Shown here in pieces: positions 23,501 through 32,540 of a stretch of 64,000 nucleotides of DNA. Where the stretch lies: contig NC_134834.1 of assembly GCF_004210375.1 (NCBI RefSeq), positions 161,653,290 to 161,717,289 on the forward strand. The letters are read 5' to 3'. The stretch comes from Tachypleus tridentatus (Eukaryota > Arthropoda > Merostomata > Xiphosura > Limulidae). The first letter of the stretch is position 1. Each line of letters starts with the position of its first letter. The notes beneath the pieces were generated by a model. The model saw only the letters and a list, made by a program, of their open reading frames with translations. It did not search any database and was not told the DNA's origin. The position numbers and the translations under genes are program-made.

Positions 23501-24458
23501 ATAATTATTACTAAAACAAGAAAATATCTCTTTCCATATGGAAGTTGTCAGAATATAAAGTTAAAAGGTAACTTAACTGTTTTTCATTGTGTCAAACAAT
23601 AAAGAAAATAGTAGGTTTTAAATCTAGGAAATTTAATCTTCGTACAACTAACCTCAGCCTCTATGCATATAACTTTACAATCTGATCAGAATAATACTTA
23701 CGTAACCTTTTGACAGTTATACCTGCTAGAGTAAATCAACATATACAAATAAAATTCTGTATTTTTTTGTTTTTGGAAACTATGTAAATCAAGTACTAGA
23801 ACAGAAATGTTTCACAAAAATCATTCATTTCTATACTGTATATATTTTATATTCAAAAGCCAAAATAAAACACCAACCTGTTACTAATTTTTTGTTATAT
23901 AAACATAAGCCATCAAGATGTCATTTTATTAAATTTTTAAAACATTTTATTACTTTACTACTTTTATCCACTTTCCTAAGATCACATTTTCCATCCAACA
24001 AAAATTTCTACAATATTTCAAGTGTAATATTATGCAGTTCAGTACTTTCATATTGAAAATCTGTATCAAATTTACAGTCTATATCTTTTCTCAGTTGTTT
24101 ACGGTTCACAATGAATTTAAAGAACAAGTTACAGTTGGCTTATTCACTTAAAACATAGAGAATTCCTCTCTGTGTGGCATTTCTATCTAGTTTGTAATAA
24201 TGTATTTCATCTATACCTAAGTACATACTTTCAGAGCCATACCATGAGCAGAGCATTTACACAAGAAGCCAACTCAAAAGAAGCACCAATTGACTAACAA
24301 ATAGAGTGTGTTATGAGCATTGAACTTATATGTTTCACAGAACACCATCTAACATTGATACACCACTGTATTTCTTCATAGTATGCTGTGTAATTAAAAG
24401 AATTTAACTTTTTATTTTAGTGTTGGACCAAGACAAAAGCAGCAACTCAGCCAACTGA
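8587..24458 (+). CDS. multi-repeat beta-thymosin (WH2-type actin-binding protein) with an in-frame stop
   Basis: Coding exons: 8587-8716, 15362-15475, 18963-19076, 22448-22561 and 24421-24458. All junctions have GT/AG ends and fall after the first base of a codon. Beta-thymosin repeats bind monomeric actin in the cytoplasm. Exon 1 encodes a start and one repeat with the typical LPKV.. lead, FDSTKLKHAE and TSKE. Exons 2, 3 and 4 are each exactly 114 nt, one 38-codon repeat apiece. Repeat 2 (ILQHIRPEERVHLP) and repeat 3 (FDKSNLHRVKTTEK) diverge from the usual LKHTET core. In exon 4 the frame meets TAA at 22525-22527, giving 145 aa. The frame then continues with NPLLTKD to a canonical donor, and exon 5 supplies VLDQDKSSNSAN and TGA. 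So either the protein ends early, or the stop is recent, polymorphic, read through or an assembly error. An acceptor at 8561-8562 shows that an upstream non-coding exon exists. The family resembles Ciboulot-type proteins of insects. Confidence 0.85.
9483..10640. mobile_element. cluster of foldback (MITE-like) elements in thymosin intron 1
   Basis: A left-arm sequence (GTATGTGTGT.. then AAATTGAAAA.. ATCTGTGA) occurs at about 9483-9572 and again at 9903-9990. The inverted arm (GTCACAGATGATATTTTCAA) occurs at about 10016-10094 and again at 10366-10440. The sequence after the right arm (10095-10260) is itself repeated at about 10440-10640. This looks like one small inverted-repeat element inserted in or duplicated beside another. 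No coding capacity. Confidence 0.6.
9765..9850 (+). repeat. SINE family 3 fragment
   Basis: Contains GTATCCATGGTGGGCACAG followed by a degenerate tail ending in CTAAAACAAAC; the first half of the tRNA-like head is lost. Confidence 0.5.
10650..11207. other. intron 1 interval, nothing recognised
   Basis: AT-rich sequence. Two overlapping short open frames on opposite strands near 10715-11003 match no family I know and are taken as chance. Confidence 0.5.
11208..11261 (-). repeat. SINE family 1, tRNA-like head fragment
   Basis: Only the reverse head is left, from ATTATGAGTCGAACGCC to GTGCCGGGCC. It abuts the LTR that follows. Confidence 0.75.
11290..11714 (-). repeat. 3' LTR of a degenerate Ty3-type retrotransposon
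   Basis: Homologous in direct orientation to the solo LTR at 7067-7508. On the - strand it begins TGATGGATC immediately after a purine-rich tract, the expected start of a 3' LTR. Confidence 0.7.
11715..11728 (-). other. polypurine tract of the Ty3-type element
   Basis: CTCCTCCCTCCTTA on the + strand reads as an uninterrupted purine run after its first bases on the - strand, directly before the LTR. This is the usual plus-strand primer position. Confidence 0.7.
11830..12905 (-). pseudogene. degenerate Ty3/gypsy pol: integrase fragment followed by RT/RNase H fragment
   Basis: Reading down the - strand, 12905-12160 shows integrase-like pieces in shifting frames: SDQGSDF, then FSTFELVFRYSV, then a C-terminal FCPGDMKLVLSP..MKHPLKTRYPGP. 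12121-11834 then gives a 95-residue open frame with the RT end/RNase H start (LLEMAGYYRKFC, FDKPFALFV). Frameshifts and stops (for example near 12240-12300) make it inactive. Integrase upstream of RT is the reverse of the usual Ty3 order, so the copy is rearranged or belongs to a lineage with that order. No 5' LTR is seen to the right. Confidence 0.8.
13045..13290 (+). mobile_element. Penelope-like terminal (pLTR) fragment split by a SINE
   Basis: GAAGGTCGAAACGTT and AAGTTTTAATACC, then after the SINE TATCCAGATGTCTTTAGAA, match in reverse the fragment at 32985-33120. The GGTCGAAACGTT block is shared with the ends of the Penelope-like element at 49.6-51.5 kb. Confidence 0.6.
13113..13233 (-). 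repeat. tRNA-derived SINE, family 2, with target-site duplication
   Basis: Reverse copy with GTGTGTG tail and tRNA-like head ending CTAGCAGGGGGC. It is flanked by TTTAATACC at 13104-13112 and 13234-13242, the host duplication inside the Penelope-like fragment. Confidence 0.88.
13688..13955 (-). repeat. tRNA-derived SINE, family 1, full length
   Basis: Reverse copy from GAATTTTGCGCAAAGC to ACGATGCTGGGCC; moderately diverged. Confidence 0.88.
14273..14377. repeat. ~105-bp near-perfect hairpin in thymosin intron 1
   Basis: The arm at 14281-14316 (TCATTGGTTAGCCAGGC..) pairs with 14330-14366 (..GCCTGGCTAACTAATGA), leaving a ~13-nt loop. It is a palindromic MITE or a structured RNA. Nothing shows that it is transcribed separately. 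Confidence 0.6.
14378..15361. other. remainder of thymosin intron 1, nothing recognised
   Basis: AT-rich sequence ending in a weakly pyrimidine-rich acceptor before exon 2. Confidence 0.5.
15488..16761 (+). repeat. minisatellite, 15 tandem copies of an 85-bp unit
   Basis: The unit begins CATTAATTTGTACTTCTG and ends GATGTTACAAAGAGATTAACAT; the start-to-start distance is 85 bp. Copies are nearly identical. The first has AGAGTTTA where the rest have AGAGATTA, and two (near 16450 and 16535) have ATTTATATA for ATTTAGATA. It begins 12 bp after the last base of thymosin exon 2. Confidence 0.97.
16762..17210. other. thymosin intron 2 interval, nothing recognised
   Basis: AT-rich. A short reverse open frame at 16860-17096 has low-complexity composition and no family resemblance. 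Confidence 0.5.
17211..17449. mobile_element. mariner-type MITE with ~26-bp inverted ends and TA duplication
   Basis: Starts CAGGGTGTTCAGAAAGTCAC and ends GTGACTTTCCGAACACCCTG. TA dinucleotides flank it at 17209-17210 and 17450-17451. It is 239 bp with no coding capacity. Confidence 0.85.
17566..18040 (-). pseudogene. decayed mariner-like transposase, C-terminal part
   Basis: On the - strand the order is RATCHREATMAVLCELFPN, then SALDFLLLNHFNDRMYINKP. This matches the family pattern of a DDE_3-type transposase end (..ATCH..ETM..L..FP.., ..D..LDFFLWG..KDRVY). A stop lies between the blocks, and the D/E catalytic part further upstream is not recognisable. The MITE 120 bp away may be a deletion derivative of the same family. 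Confidence 0.65.
18380..18490 (+). repeat. degenerate tRNA-derived SINE (family 2/3-like)
   Basis: CCAGTGCATCAATGGTAG, GATTTACAAGAGTAAAATC and a B-box-like GTGTTTGATTCTCTG stand in the order and spacing of the family 2 and 3 heads. Confidence 0.5.
19077..22447. other. thymosin intron 3, nothing recognised
   Basis: About 3.4 kb of AT-rich, low-complexity sequence. Short open frames at 19544-19726 and 21726-21962 match no family I know. No SINE copy lies here, in contrast to the other long introns. Confidence 0.5.
22562..24420. other. thymosin intron 4 (if exon 5 is used), nothing recognised
   Basis: Begins with the donor GTAAGA after the last base of exon 4 and ends in the acceptor TTTTTATTTTAG. 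It is AT-rich without clear elements. Confidence 0.5.
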
Positions 24459-24571
24459 TTCCTAAGGAAACTCACCAGGGGGAAAATCAAAACTTGCTAA
24501 ATCCCTTATGTATTTCTTGAAGAAAATAAAAATGAGTTTCATAAGTTTTGCAGATTTTTGAATAGAATAAA
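24459..24571 (+). other. thymosin 3' UTR with polyadenylation signals
   Basis: AATAAA at 24525-24530 and 24566-24571 lie within 115 bp of the exon 5 stop. That supports exon 5 as the true last exon. Confidence 0.55.
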
Positions 24572-24929
24572 TTATTATATAAAAGCAAAATAATTAAACA
24601 ATTGTACCAAATTCAATTGTTTTAGACCAATGTTAATACATTCTCTTAAATTAACAAAAAATATCTATATGAAAATAAAGTTTAAATGATACCAATATTT
24701 TACTCATTAACTGTCATCTGCAAAAGGGTAGGTATACCCCTATGTGAAATGTATTCAGAATGGCACAGTGAATATTGTAATGTTTTATTGTGTATGGAAC
24801 ATCAACAGAAATTCAATACCAACTTAAGACATGTCTTGATGACTAATTGAGGCATAAAATTACTCCTTAAAATATATAAAACTAAAACAAATTCTCTTTC
24901 TCAAACCAGAGTTTCATCATATCCTTATA

Positions 24930-25864
24930 TAATTGTCCATTATGTTTTTTGTTTTGTTTTTTTAACTTTATTTTCAACTAAGATTACTTGGTTACCATGC
25001 AATTCACAGGTGAGTGGAAAACAAAAGCTAGTTATTTTGGTAACACAGGAGAACAAAGTTAGATTATTATCAAATTCAAACACTGATGACTCAGTTGGTG
25101 TCTGTGTTGATGGTGGAAAATTCTTAGAAATCTCTGATTTGTTTTTCCTGATGGTGTCAACAATATATGATTTGCTGGAGCAACTCCTTTGCAAGGTGTA
25201 CACTCATAAAACAAATTGCTCATGGTAACCTTCCATCCAGAAGCACAATCAGACTGTTGGATGCTGACCTTCTCATTTCCAAAGATAAAGGTCTAACCTG
25301 TATGCTTATGAGCATTGTCTAAATTGAGGCAAAGCTGCCATTTGACACCATACTTTCCAGGTTTTGATGTCATGTTTTGTGAAAGGACATCCATCACAAA
25401 ATGATATTAATTATTCATCAGCTATCAGGTTTACTCTATCACATGCTTTTTTGATTTGCAAGTCTTGCAATCATTTGTTTCATCTCAGTAATCAGAAACA
25501 TATTTAGCCTGTCCTGTATCTCTCATACCTTTCCAACCTCATTCAGGCCCATTGTCTCCCTCAATACAATGAGTTTTGGCATGACCTGTTAATCTGGGCT
25601 TTGCTTACTAGATGTAATCAGACACTTACTATTATCTTGGATGGATAACTTCTTCATCACTATTTTCATTGTCCTTAAAATCATTTCCTATAATTTCACC
25701 ACCAGATTGTTGTGGATTATCTTCAATTCACAGTTTATTTCTTCCATAAGCATATCTTCATTATTTTGAACTTTCTCTGAGTTGTTGATATTACCATCAG
25801 ACTCATTACTGTCAGATATTTGGCTTTCTTCTAGTATTGCTTTCACTGCTTCTTTGACTTTCAT
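24930..25864 (-). pseudogene. second, decayed piggyBac-family transposase
   Basis: The frame starts near 25864 (MKVKEAVKAILEES and an acidic Ser/Asn-rich stretch). It then shows SKPGKYGVKW at about 25345 and a damaged counterpart of the second catalytic block near 25220, where SNLF stands in place of DNFF. Residues resembling the insertion-domain region follow at 25203-24940. Several stops interrupt it, and the third catalytic region was not found. The copy is dead, unlike the piggyBac gene at the left edge. Confidence 0.7.
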
Positions 25865-25878
25865 TAATCAAGATCTCT

Positions 25879-26031
25879 ATATATGTTGGTCAGGTTTGTG
25901 AACCTGACAATGACTGAAGAAAGTCAAAACGTTTTTCGTTCCTCTACATAAAAAAAAAAAAAAATATATCCACCCAAACCAGCCATTTTTACATATATAT
26001 TTTTCTCTACAAGTGGATTTTCTTGTCATCA
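25879..26031 (+). mobile_element. Penelope-like terminal remnant with 14-bp target-site duplication
   Basis: 153 bp containing GTGAACCTGACAATGACTGA, GTTCCTCTACATAA and CATTTTTACATATATAT, as at the ends of the Penelope-like element at 49.6-51.5 kb. TAATCAAGATCTCT flanks it at 25865-25878 and 26032-26045. It sits just upstream of the decayed piggyBac start codon. Confidence 0.8.
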
Positions 26032-26286
26032 CTAATCAAGATCTCTTTGATGGGCTTATGATGCGGCTTTGGTCTAATGAACAAAGTCACAAAAGGTCAT
26101 ACCTCAAAAAGAAAAGCAAATGTGAAATATTGAGAATATATGTAGAGGGTCTAAAAAGACCATCTTTATGTGGATGAGGATGAAGTGTTTTTTTTTATTG
26201 TAATTGATTATAAGAATGCATTTGTTCATATTCAGGATTTATGATAACACATAAGCTTATTTCTTTTTTTTCTCCCTTATTAATTG

Positions 26287-26545
26287 CCTCGGCATGGCCA
26301 GGTGGTTAAGGCACTCGACTCATAATTCAAGGATCGAGAGTTCGAATCCCCGTCACACCAAACATGCTCGCCCTTTCAGCCGTGGGGGCATTATAATGTA
26401 ATGATCAATTCCACTATTCATTGGTAAAAGAATAGACCAAGAGTTGGCAATGGGTGGTGATGACTAACTGCCTTAACTAAATTAGGAATGGCTAGTGCAG
26501 ATAGTCCTTGTGTATTTTTGCCCGAAATTAAAAAAAAACAACAAC
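26287..26545 (+). repeat. tRNA-derived SINE, family 1, near full length
   Basis: Forward copy with A box GGCCAGGTGGTTAAGG, perfect B box GTTCGAATCCCC, body and A-rich tail; it has a short deletion in the body. Confidence 0.9.
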
Positions 26546-26998
26546 AAAACAAACAATGCAATTATTGAGGATAAATTCGTTTATATTGCAGTCTGTATGC
26601 ACAGTATGGCCCAATATGATGCACGTATACTCAACGTGTGACTTTTAACCACATTATTAAAATTATTGATAATGTTCTCACTTGTTTTATTTATGAAGTT
26701 AGTCATTTCCACATACAAGAAGCTGATATTTCATGTGTATTGCATCACATTATTATTTTATTTATTTTCTACCACATTTTCCCTTTTTTTTTCTGTTATT
26801 GATTTTATCTTTATTACCATTAATTACCACATTTTCTAACAATAATCACACGTAAGTTGTTTTTTTTATGTACCTTTTTGGCACAAATTAAACCGGACAC
26901 CACAACTTTAGATTATGATTGGCCAGTTCTCAAGGTCGACATTCGTGCTTATATATTTCATTACATTCATTAAACATTTGTTTGGGGGGGGATTGTTT
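26546..26998. other. interval without recognised features
   Basis: AT-rich; nothing supported. Confidence 0.5.
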
Positions 26999-27261
26999 GG
27001 GAATTTCGCACAAAGCTACTCGAGGGCTATCTGTGCTAGCCGTCCCTAATTTAGCAGTGTAAGACTAGAGGGAAGGCAGCTAGTCATCACCACCCACCGC
27101 CAACTCTTGGGCTACTCTTTTACCAACGAATAGTGGGATTGACCGTCACATTATACACCCCCACGGCTGGGAGGGCGAGCATGTTTAGCGCGACGCGGGC
27201 GCGAACCCGCGACCCTCGGATTACGAGTCGCACGCCTTACGCGCTAGGCCATGCCGGGCCC
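26999..27261 (-). repeat. tRNA-derived SINE, family 1, full length
   Basis: Reverse copy from GGAATTTCGCACAAAGC to CCATGCCGGGCC; close to consensus. Confidence 0.92.
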
Positions 27262-27519
27262 CATTCATTAAACATAACTTTTTATTCACCAGTAGATGAA
27301 TAGTGAACTAAACGTTCGAGTTTTGAGTCTTGTTGAAAAATCATTACCGGTTGTTAGTTACAGAAGTTTATACATACTAAATGTACCTTGTTTTTTTGTT
27401 TTTTTTACTGAAGGATATAAATAATTAGTGTATAAGTAAGAGTATTACAACACCAAAGCTATACGGTAAATTCCCACAGATGTAAACCAAACCTAATGAG
27501 TGTAAGTGTTTATTTTGTT

Positions 27520-27651
27520 TTTGAATTTCTCCCAAAGCCACACGAGAGCTATCTGCACTAGCCGCCCCTAATTTTGCAGTTTTAGACTAAATGGAAGGCA
27601 GCTAGTTATCACTACCCACCACTAACTCTTGGGCTACTCTTTTACCAACGA
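27520..27651 (-). repeat. tRNA-derived SINE, family 1, truncated by the LINE junction
   Basis: Tail and part of the body in reverse, ending at TTTTACCAACGA, where a T run and the LINE sequence begin. Confidence 0.82.
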
Positions 27652-27917
27652 CTTTTTTTTTTTTTTTCACTAAACCTGGTAAAATCAAAATCCACTTGCC
27701 AGGTAGTAAGCCACAGCCTAAAGCCATAGTTGTAAGAGGGGTGCATCAATCTAAGCAATAGACGAACAAAATATACCACATATAAATATACAATGGATAA
27801 TTTCCAAAAAAAAAAACGCAAGCACCCACAAACGTAATAAGAACTGACATTGATGACAGCTATAACATATTAAACCTCATTAAGAATGGAATAATGCTTT
27901 GGTAACAAAGATACTAA

Positions 27918-28256
27918 GTGGAACAATTTAAAACTCCGGCAATTGTAGTAACTCAATGCTACAATTGTCAAAGATATAGGCACGTTTCTGCGACATGTGT
28001 AGCAACATCGAGGTACTGCGGATGTGGCGAAGAACACCATATCTCTCAATGCAAAAAGGAACAAGAAACACCTAAATGTTGTAACTGTGGACAAACCCAA
28101 ACAGCAAATTATAAAGGATGTGACAAATACAAACAAATAAAACAGCGTATATGTCAGATAAGAACAATAACGTCAGATCACGAACAACCAAATACAACTA
28201 CGCAACATAAAACAGACACAACAACAGAAGTTAACAAAACAACTAAAACTACGTAA
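27918..28256 (+). pseudogene. LINE ORF1 (gag-like) zinc-knuckle region
   Basis: A 112-residue open stretch. CYNCQRYRHVSATC is a complete CCHC knuckle. The next, RYCGCGEEHHISQC, has lost the normal CxxC spacing, and a third, CCNCGQTQTANYKGC, is partial. Such knuckles bind element RNA. The Thr/Gln-rich tail ends at TAA 28254-28256. Confidence 0.8.
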
Positions 28257-28502
28257 GCACAAATATTAAAAGGTAACAAACCACAAAAACAGCAAAAACA
28301 AAATAATATTACACAAGAAAATAACACCTTAACACAAACACAAGTATCTCAAGAAAACAATACCACGCTTCCAGAAACAAATGCTAACACATCTGATAAA
28401 ACAAGCCTATTGACTAACATAATCAAAAACACAATAACAGAATTTATAACAGAATACACAAAACCAAATCAAACAACCAACTGTATTGATCTCATAATTG
28501 TA

Positions 28503-28772
28503 TGTTTTGGAATTTCGCACAAAGCTACTCGAGGGCTATCTGTGCTAGCCGTCCCTAATTTAGCAGTGTAAGACTAGAGGGAAGGCAGCTAGTCATCACC
28601 ACCCACCGCCAACTCTTGGGCTACTCTTTTACCAACGAAAAGTGGGATTGACCGTCACATTATAACGCCCCCACGGCTGGGAGGGCGAGCATGTTTGGCG
28701 CGATTCGGGCGCGAACCCGCGACACTCAGATTACGAAGCGCACGCCTTAACGCGCTAGGCCATGCCGGGCCT
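28503..28772 (-). repeat. tRNA-derived SINE, family 1, nested in the LINE
   Basis: Full-length reverse copy. Flanks GATCTCATAATT (28488-28499) and GATCTGATAATT (after 28772) differ at one base, a target-site duplication. The SINE is thus younger than the LINE copy. Confidence 0.92.
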
Positions 28773-29079
28773 GATCTGATAATTAACATCCTGAAAAAAC
28801 ACATTTCACCTCATATACCACACATAATAACAACACTCACCGGATACATGTTAACAACATAATGTTCACAATGGTATATATCATCATCCAAGGTGCAATA
28901 GCTTCCAAGAAACACGAGATCGAAGACCTTATACAATAAACTAACCCCCCTCATTATAACAGTAAGCAAAACTTTAATATACAGTAACAATAGATTTAAA
29001 ACACCGAATTACACAACAATAAGGAAAGACAGAATAAATAAAAATGACTAAAATAGAGGCACTGTGATGTTATACAAAA

Positions 29080-29581
29080 CAGATCTATCAGCTACAGAAA
29101 TCAGTCTGAGCAGTAACAACGAACATGTTACTGTGGATATCCTGTAAATAAACAAAACAAAAGTAACAGTAGCAGGAATATACTGTTCACCCCAAAGGCA
29201 ACTAGATATAGCATTACTCAACAACATCTTTTCCTACAACCCATAACTCTATATCCACTGGAGATCTCAACAGTAAAAGTGTTAACTTTGGATGCAACTA
29301 TACAAACAATAATGGAAGAAGTCTCTCACACTTTATAGATGATAATAACATATCCCTACTAAATGATAACACCCCTACACACACACACATATATCACTAA
29401 CACCAGTGACATACTAGATTTGTGTCTTAGCACATATAACATGAACCAAAAGCTAATAATATTCCAGATGGGAAAAGATGTTGATAGTGACCACTTACCA
29501 ATATATTGTGTCTTCGATCTCGCCCCCCATAAAAATACAACTTACAGAAAAGAAAAATTTGATTATAGTAAAATAAATTGA
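29080..29581 (+). pseudogene. LINE endonuclease region
   Basis: Broken frames give AGIYCSPQRQ near 29175 and, in 29363-29581, DSDHLPIYCVFDL. The SDH..P block is the conserved end of the apurinic-type endonuclease that nicks target DNA. Stops interrupt the domain. Confidence 0.75.
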
Positions 29582-30311
29582 CAAAACTATAAATAGGAAT
29601 TAGACAATCAATTACCTAATAACGTTATAAGAGAAGTAAGAAACCATACTGAATTGGATAACTACTGTCAAACAATAACGGAGTGCCTTCAAAAAGCGAC
29701 TAATAAAACAGTACCTAAACAACACCATAAAACAACAAATAACACATGGAAACCAAATACCCAAATAATTACCCTAACCAAAAAACGAAGACAATTAAGA
29801 AGGCAGTTCATGATAAACAAGAGACAGAGAAACTAAAACGCAAATAAACAACATAAGAAATCACATCAGAGCACAAATAAAACTACAAAAACAAGATAAA
29901 TGGGATAATGTCTGCTCAAAACTAAACGATAAAACTGCCCCAAAAATTCTGGACACACCTTAGACGACTCACCAACGACAATTCAGCCGCAAAGAAATAT
30001 CCTGTACTTGGACACAATAATACAATAGCACACACAAATAAAGAAAAAAGCCGAAGCTTTCAAAGCCCAACTACAAAATACATTTAAAACTCATTGTGAT
30101 CCAGATATGAATACGAATTTCTACAACAAAGTTACAAACCATATACTAAACACTAAAGAACAATTTGAACCAATTAACAAACCACGAAGACACAATCCTA
30201 ACGAAAGAAATACCCATACATAAACTTCTTGAAGCAATAAAAACACAAAAAACAAATTTCCGGGTGAAGATGAAATACAAGCTATCCTTCTAAAAAAAGG
30301 GCACTCCGAAA

Positions 30312-31421
30312 TTGTTTGACCACCTAAATTCACTTTGTAACTTATCTCTATCCTCAGGATACATCCCAATTTCTTGGAAGCTTGCAAATATATTAATGTT
30401 CCATAAGGAAGGAAAGCCAGCGAATAAACCAAATAGCTACCGACCAATCAGCCTGACCAGCTGTGTAGGCAAAATTCTTGAAAGAATAATCAGTAATAGA
30501 CTCTCCACATTCTTGGAGATAACATCAAAATTACCAGAAGAACAAAATGGATTGAGGAAATTTAGACAAACAACTGACCATTTAGTCAGACTAACCGAAG
30601 AAATAATAGATAGCTTTAACAAAAACAATGCACTGTCGCCTGCTTTCTTGACATTGAAAAAGCGTTTGACACTGTATGGCACAATGGTCTACGGTTCCGT
30701 ATGGATGAAATAGGACTACCTCGTGGAATTATTCGCTTTTTTGAAAATATAAAATGTAGAGTAAATGTAGAGGGAACCTTTTCTGAGTACTTTACTCCAG
30801 AAGCCGGTGTTGCTCAGGGAGGGGTGGTCAGCCCTATATTCTTCATCATGTATGTAAACAATATGTCATTGAAGGATCCTAATCATAGATTCTCCTCACA
30901 GTTTGCTGATGATGTGGCAGTCTGGAAAAGTGTCACAACACCAACAATTGGAGCCACAAACATACAACTGCAACTAAATAGAATAAGCGAATACTGTCAA
31001 AAATATAGAATAAAAATAAACACAGCAAAAAACACAACTTGTCGTCTTTACAAAATTGACAAAATACAAAAAACTACAGCCTGAAATATATATGAATGGA
31101 ACACAACTTCAGACTGCCATATGGGCAAAATTTTTTGGTCTAACCTATGATTCAAAATTAACATGGATTAACCCTGTAAACGAAATTAAAAATAAAGTCT
31201 GGCGAAAAACAAACTATGCTAGGAGTCTAACTGGCAAAAATAGTGGAGCATTAACAGGTAACATAATAAATATTTACAAAACATACATTAGACCAATAAT
31301 CGACTATGCAGCTCCAACATGGATAACTATAAATGACAAAACAATTAAAACCAAACTACAAACAATCCAAAACACACTCCTCACAACAGCATATAGTTTC
31401 CAGGGAAACATTTATACATAA
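30312..31421 (+). pseudogene. LINE reverse transcriptase and C-terminal region, frameshifted
   Basis: Three successive open stretches in different frames. The first (30312-30713) has YRPISLTSCVGKILERI. The next (30701-31084) has GVAQGGVVSPIFFIMYVNN and the catalytic FADDVAV. The third (31056-31421) has the post-RT YIRPIIDYAAPTW. Two frame changes separate them, so no full enzyme is encoded. Confidence 0.88.
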
Positions 31422-31665
31422 ATATTACAGCATACTAACCATACCTGATAAACTCCTACATAGTACAACAACGTACTTTGATAAAAATTGGATGAAAAAC
31501 GAATTACTATGCGAACTAGATAGGTACCTCATACACGATGAAGTTAGTCCTAAGCACCTCTCCCCGATCAATATACATTTTAAACATAAAAAATAATAAA
31601 AAAGAAATAAATGAAAAAAGATATATATAAAATAAAAAATTGTAAATAAAAAGTAATAAAAAAGT

Positions 31666-32540
31666 GCCACCAACAAACTAGACATCTTATTGATAGAGCA
31701 AAAGAACATCTATACATGTATATTAATGCATGGACATTGCCCTGAAAAGAGTCGGAGTAATTCAGCTCACTTTGACCCAAAAAGGAAGAAGGAAGAGGTC
31801 AAAGAGCACCTGACCTTCCAGGGTACGTACAAATCATACCCAAACTCCGAGAGAGAGAGAACTCATAAAAGTTTGAATTCAATGTTTCATCAGCTGTTGT
31901 TCACGTGTTTCTTAGGGATTGATTATCATCCTAATGCAATTTGTACATTCACGTACTTATGTATATATTATACTTATATACTGTATACAACCGTAAGAAC
32001 TTACAGCTCTGAATTTAGAGAAATATTCACTGGTTTATTTCTTACATTTTCTATCAACTCTAGAGTGATGTAACAAAACTAAGAATTATTCAGTATTCTA
32101 ACTAAAGTTTATTTGCATTAAAACATTGAAACAATAATGGACTTTCTTAGTTTCAAATTTTCAGAATAATTCGGTAATTAATTTTTAAAGTTCTATATGA
32201 ATCCCGTAGCAAAACATCAACAATAATAATCTCTAAAGTATTATGTAGCGTATATTGACATATGACGCTTTCTCTCTAAAGAGCGTGAAAACCATGATTT
32301 TCAATTTTATAACTGTTCATTGTTTTATTTTTAATATTCCTCGTTAATTTTATGGCAGGATAACAGTAAGTAGAATGCTTTTTTAAAGTAATGCGTAATA
32401 TTTACTTTCAATGACGTTTGAGCCGTTTAGTTTTTCATAATTCAATGAAAATGAGGGGATGCGAAAATGTATTTATGAGCTGATGCCGCCCTCGTTAGTA
32501 TAATTCTAAATACAAATTATACGGTTATTCTGTTTGTGTA
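31666..32540. other. interval upstream of LAMTOR1; LINE 3' flank and presumed promoter region
   Basis: A 127-residue open frame at 31690-32073 has no family resemblance and probably continues the LINE 3' end. The ~450 bp before the LAMTOR1 ATG should hold its promoter; no TATA box or clear motif was recognised. Confidence 0.4.

Larger units (their letters stand above)
27669..31665 (+). mobile_element. degenerate Jockey-like non-LTR retrotransposon (LINE)
   Basis: The order is that of a two-ORF LINE. A zinc-knuckle nucleic-acid-binding ORF1 part lies near 27918-28256. Endonuclease-like and SDHLP sequence follows at 29080-29560, then reverse transcriptase at 30312-31080, then a C-terminal region to about 31600 with an A/T-rich end. 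Frames shift repeatedly and stops are frequent, so the copy is inactive. A SINE is nested at 28503-28772. Clade assignment rests on ORF1 type and RT motifs and is a judgement from memory. Confidence 0.82.

Noticed and set aside
31690-32073. 127-codon open frame before LAMTOR1
   Set aside because: No family resemblance, low-complexity ending, directly after a LINE end; no splice or start context supports a gene.
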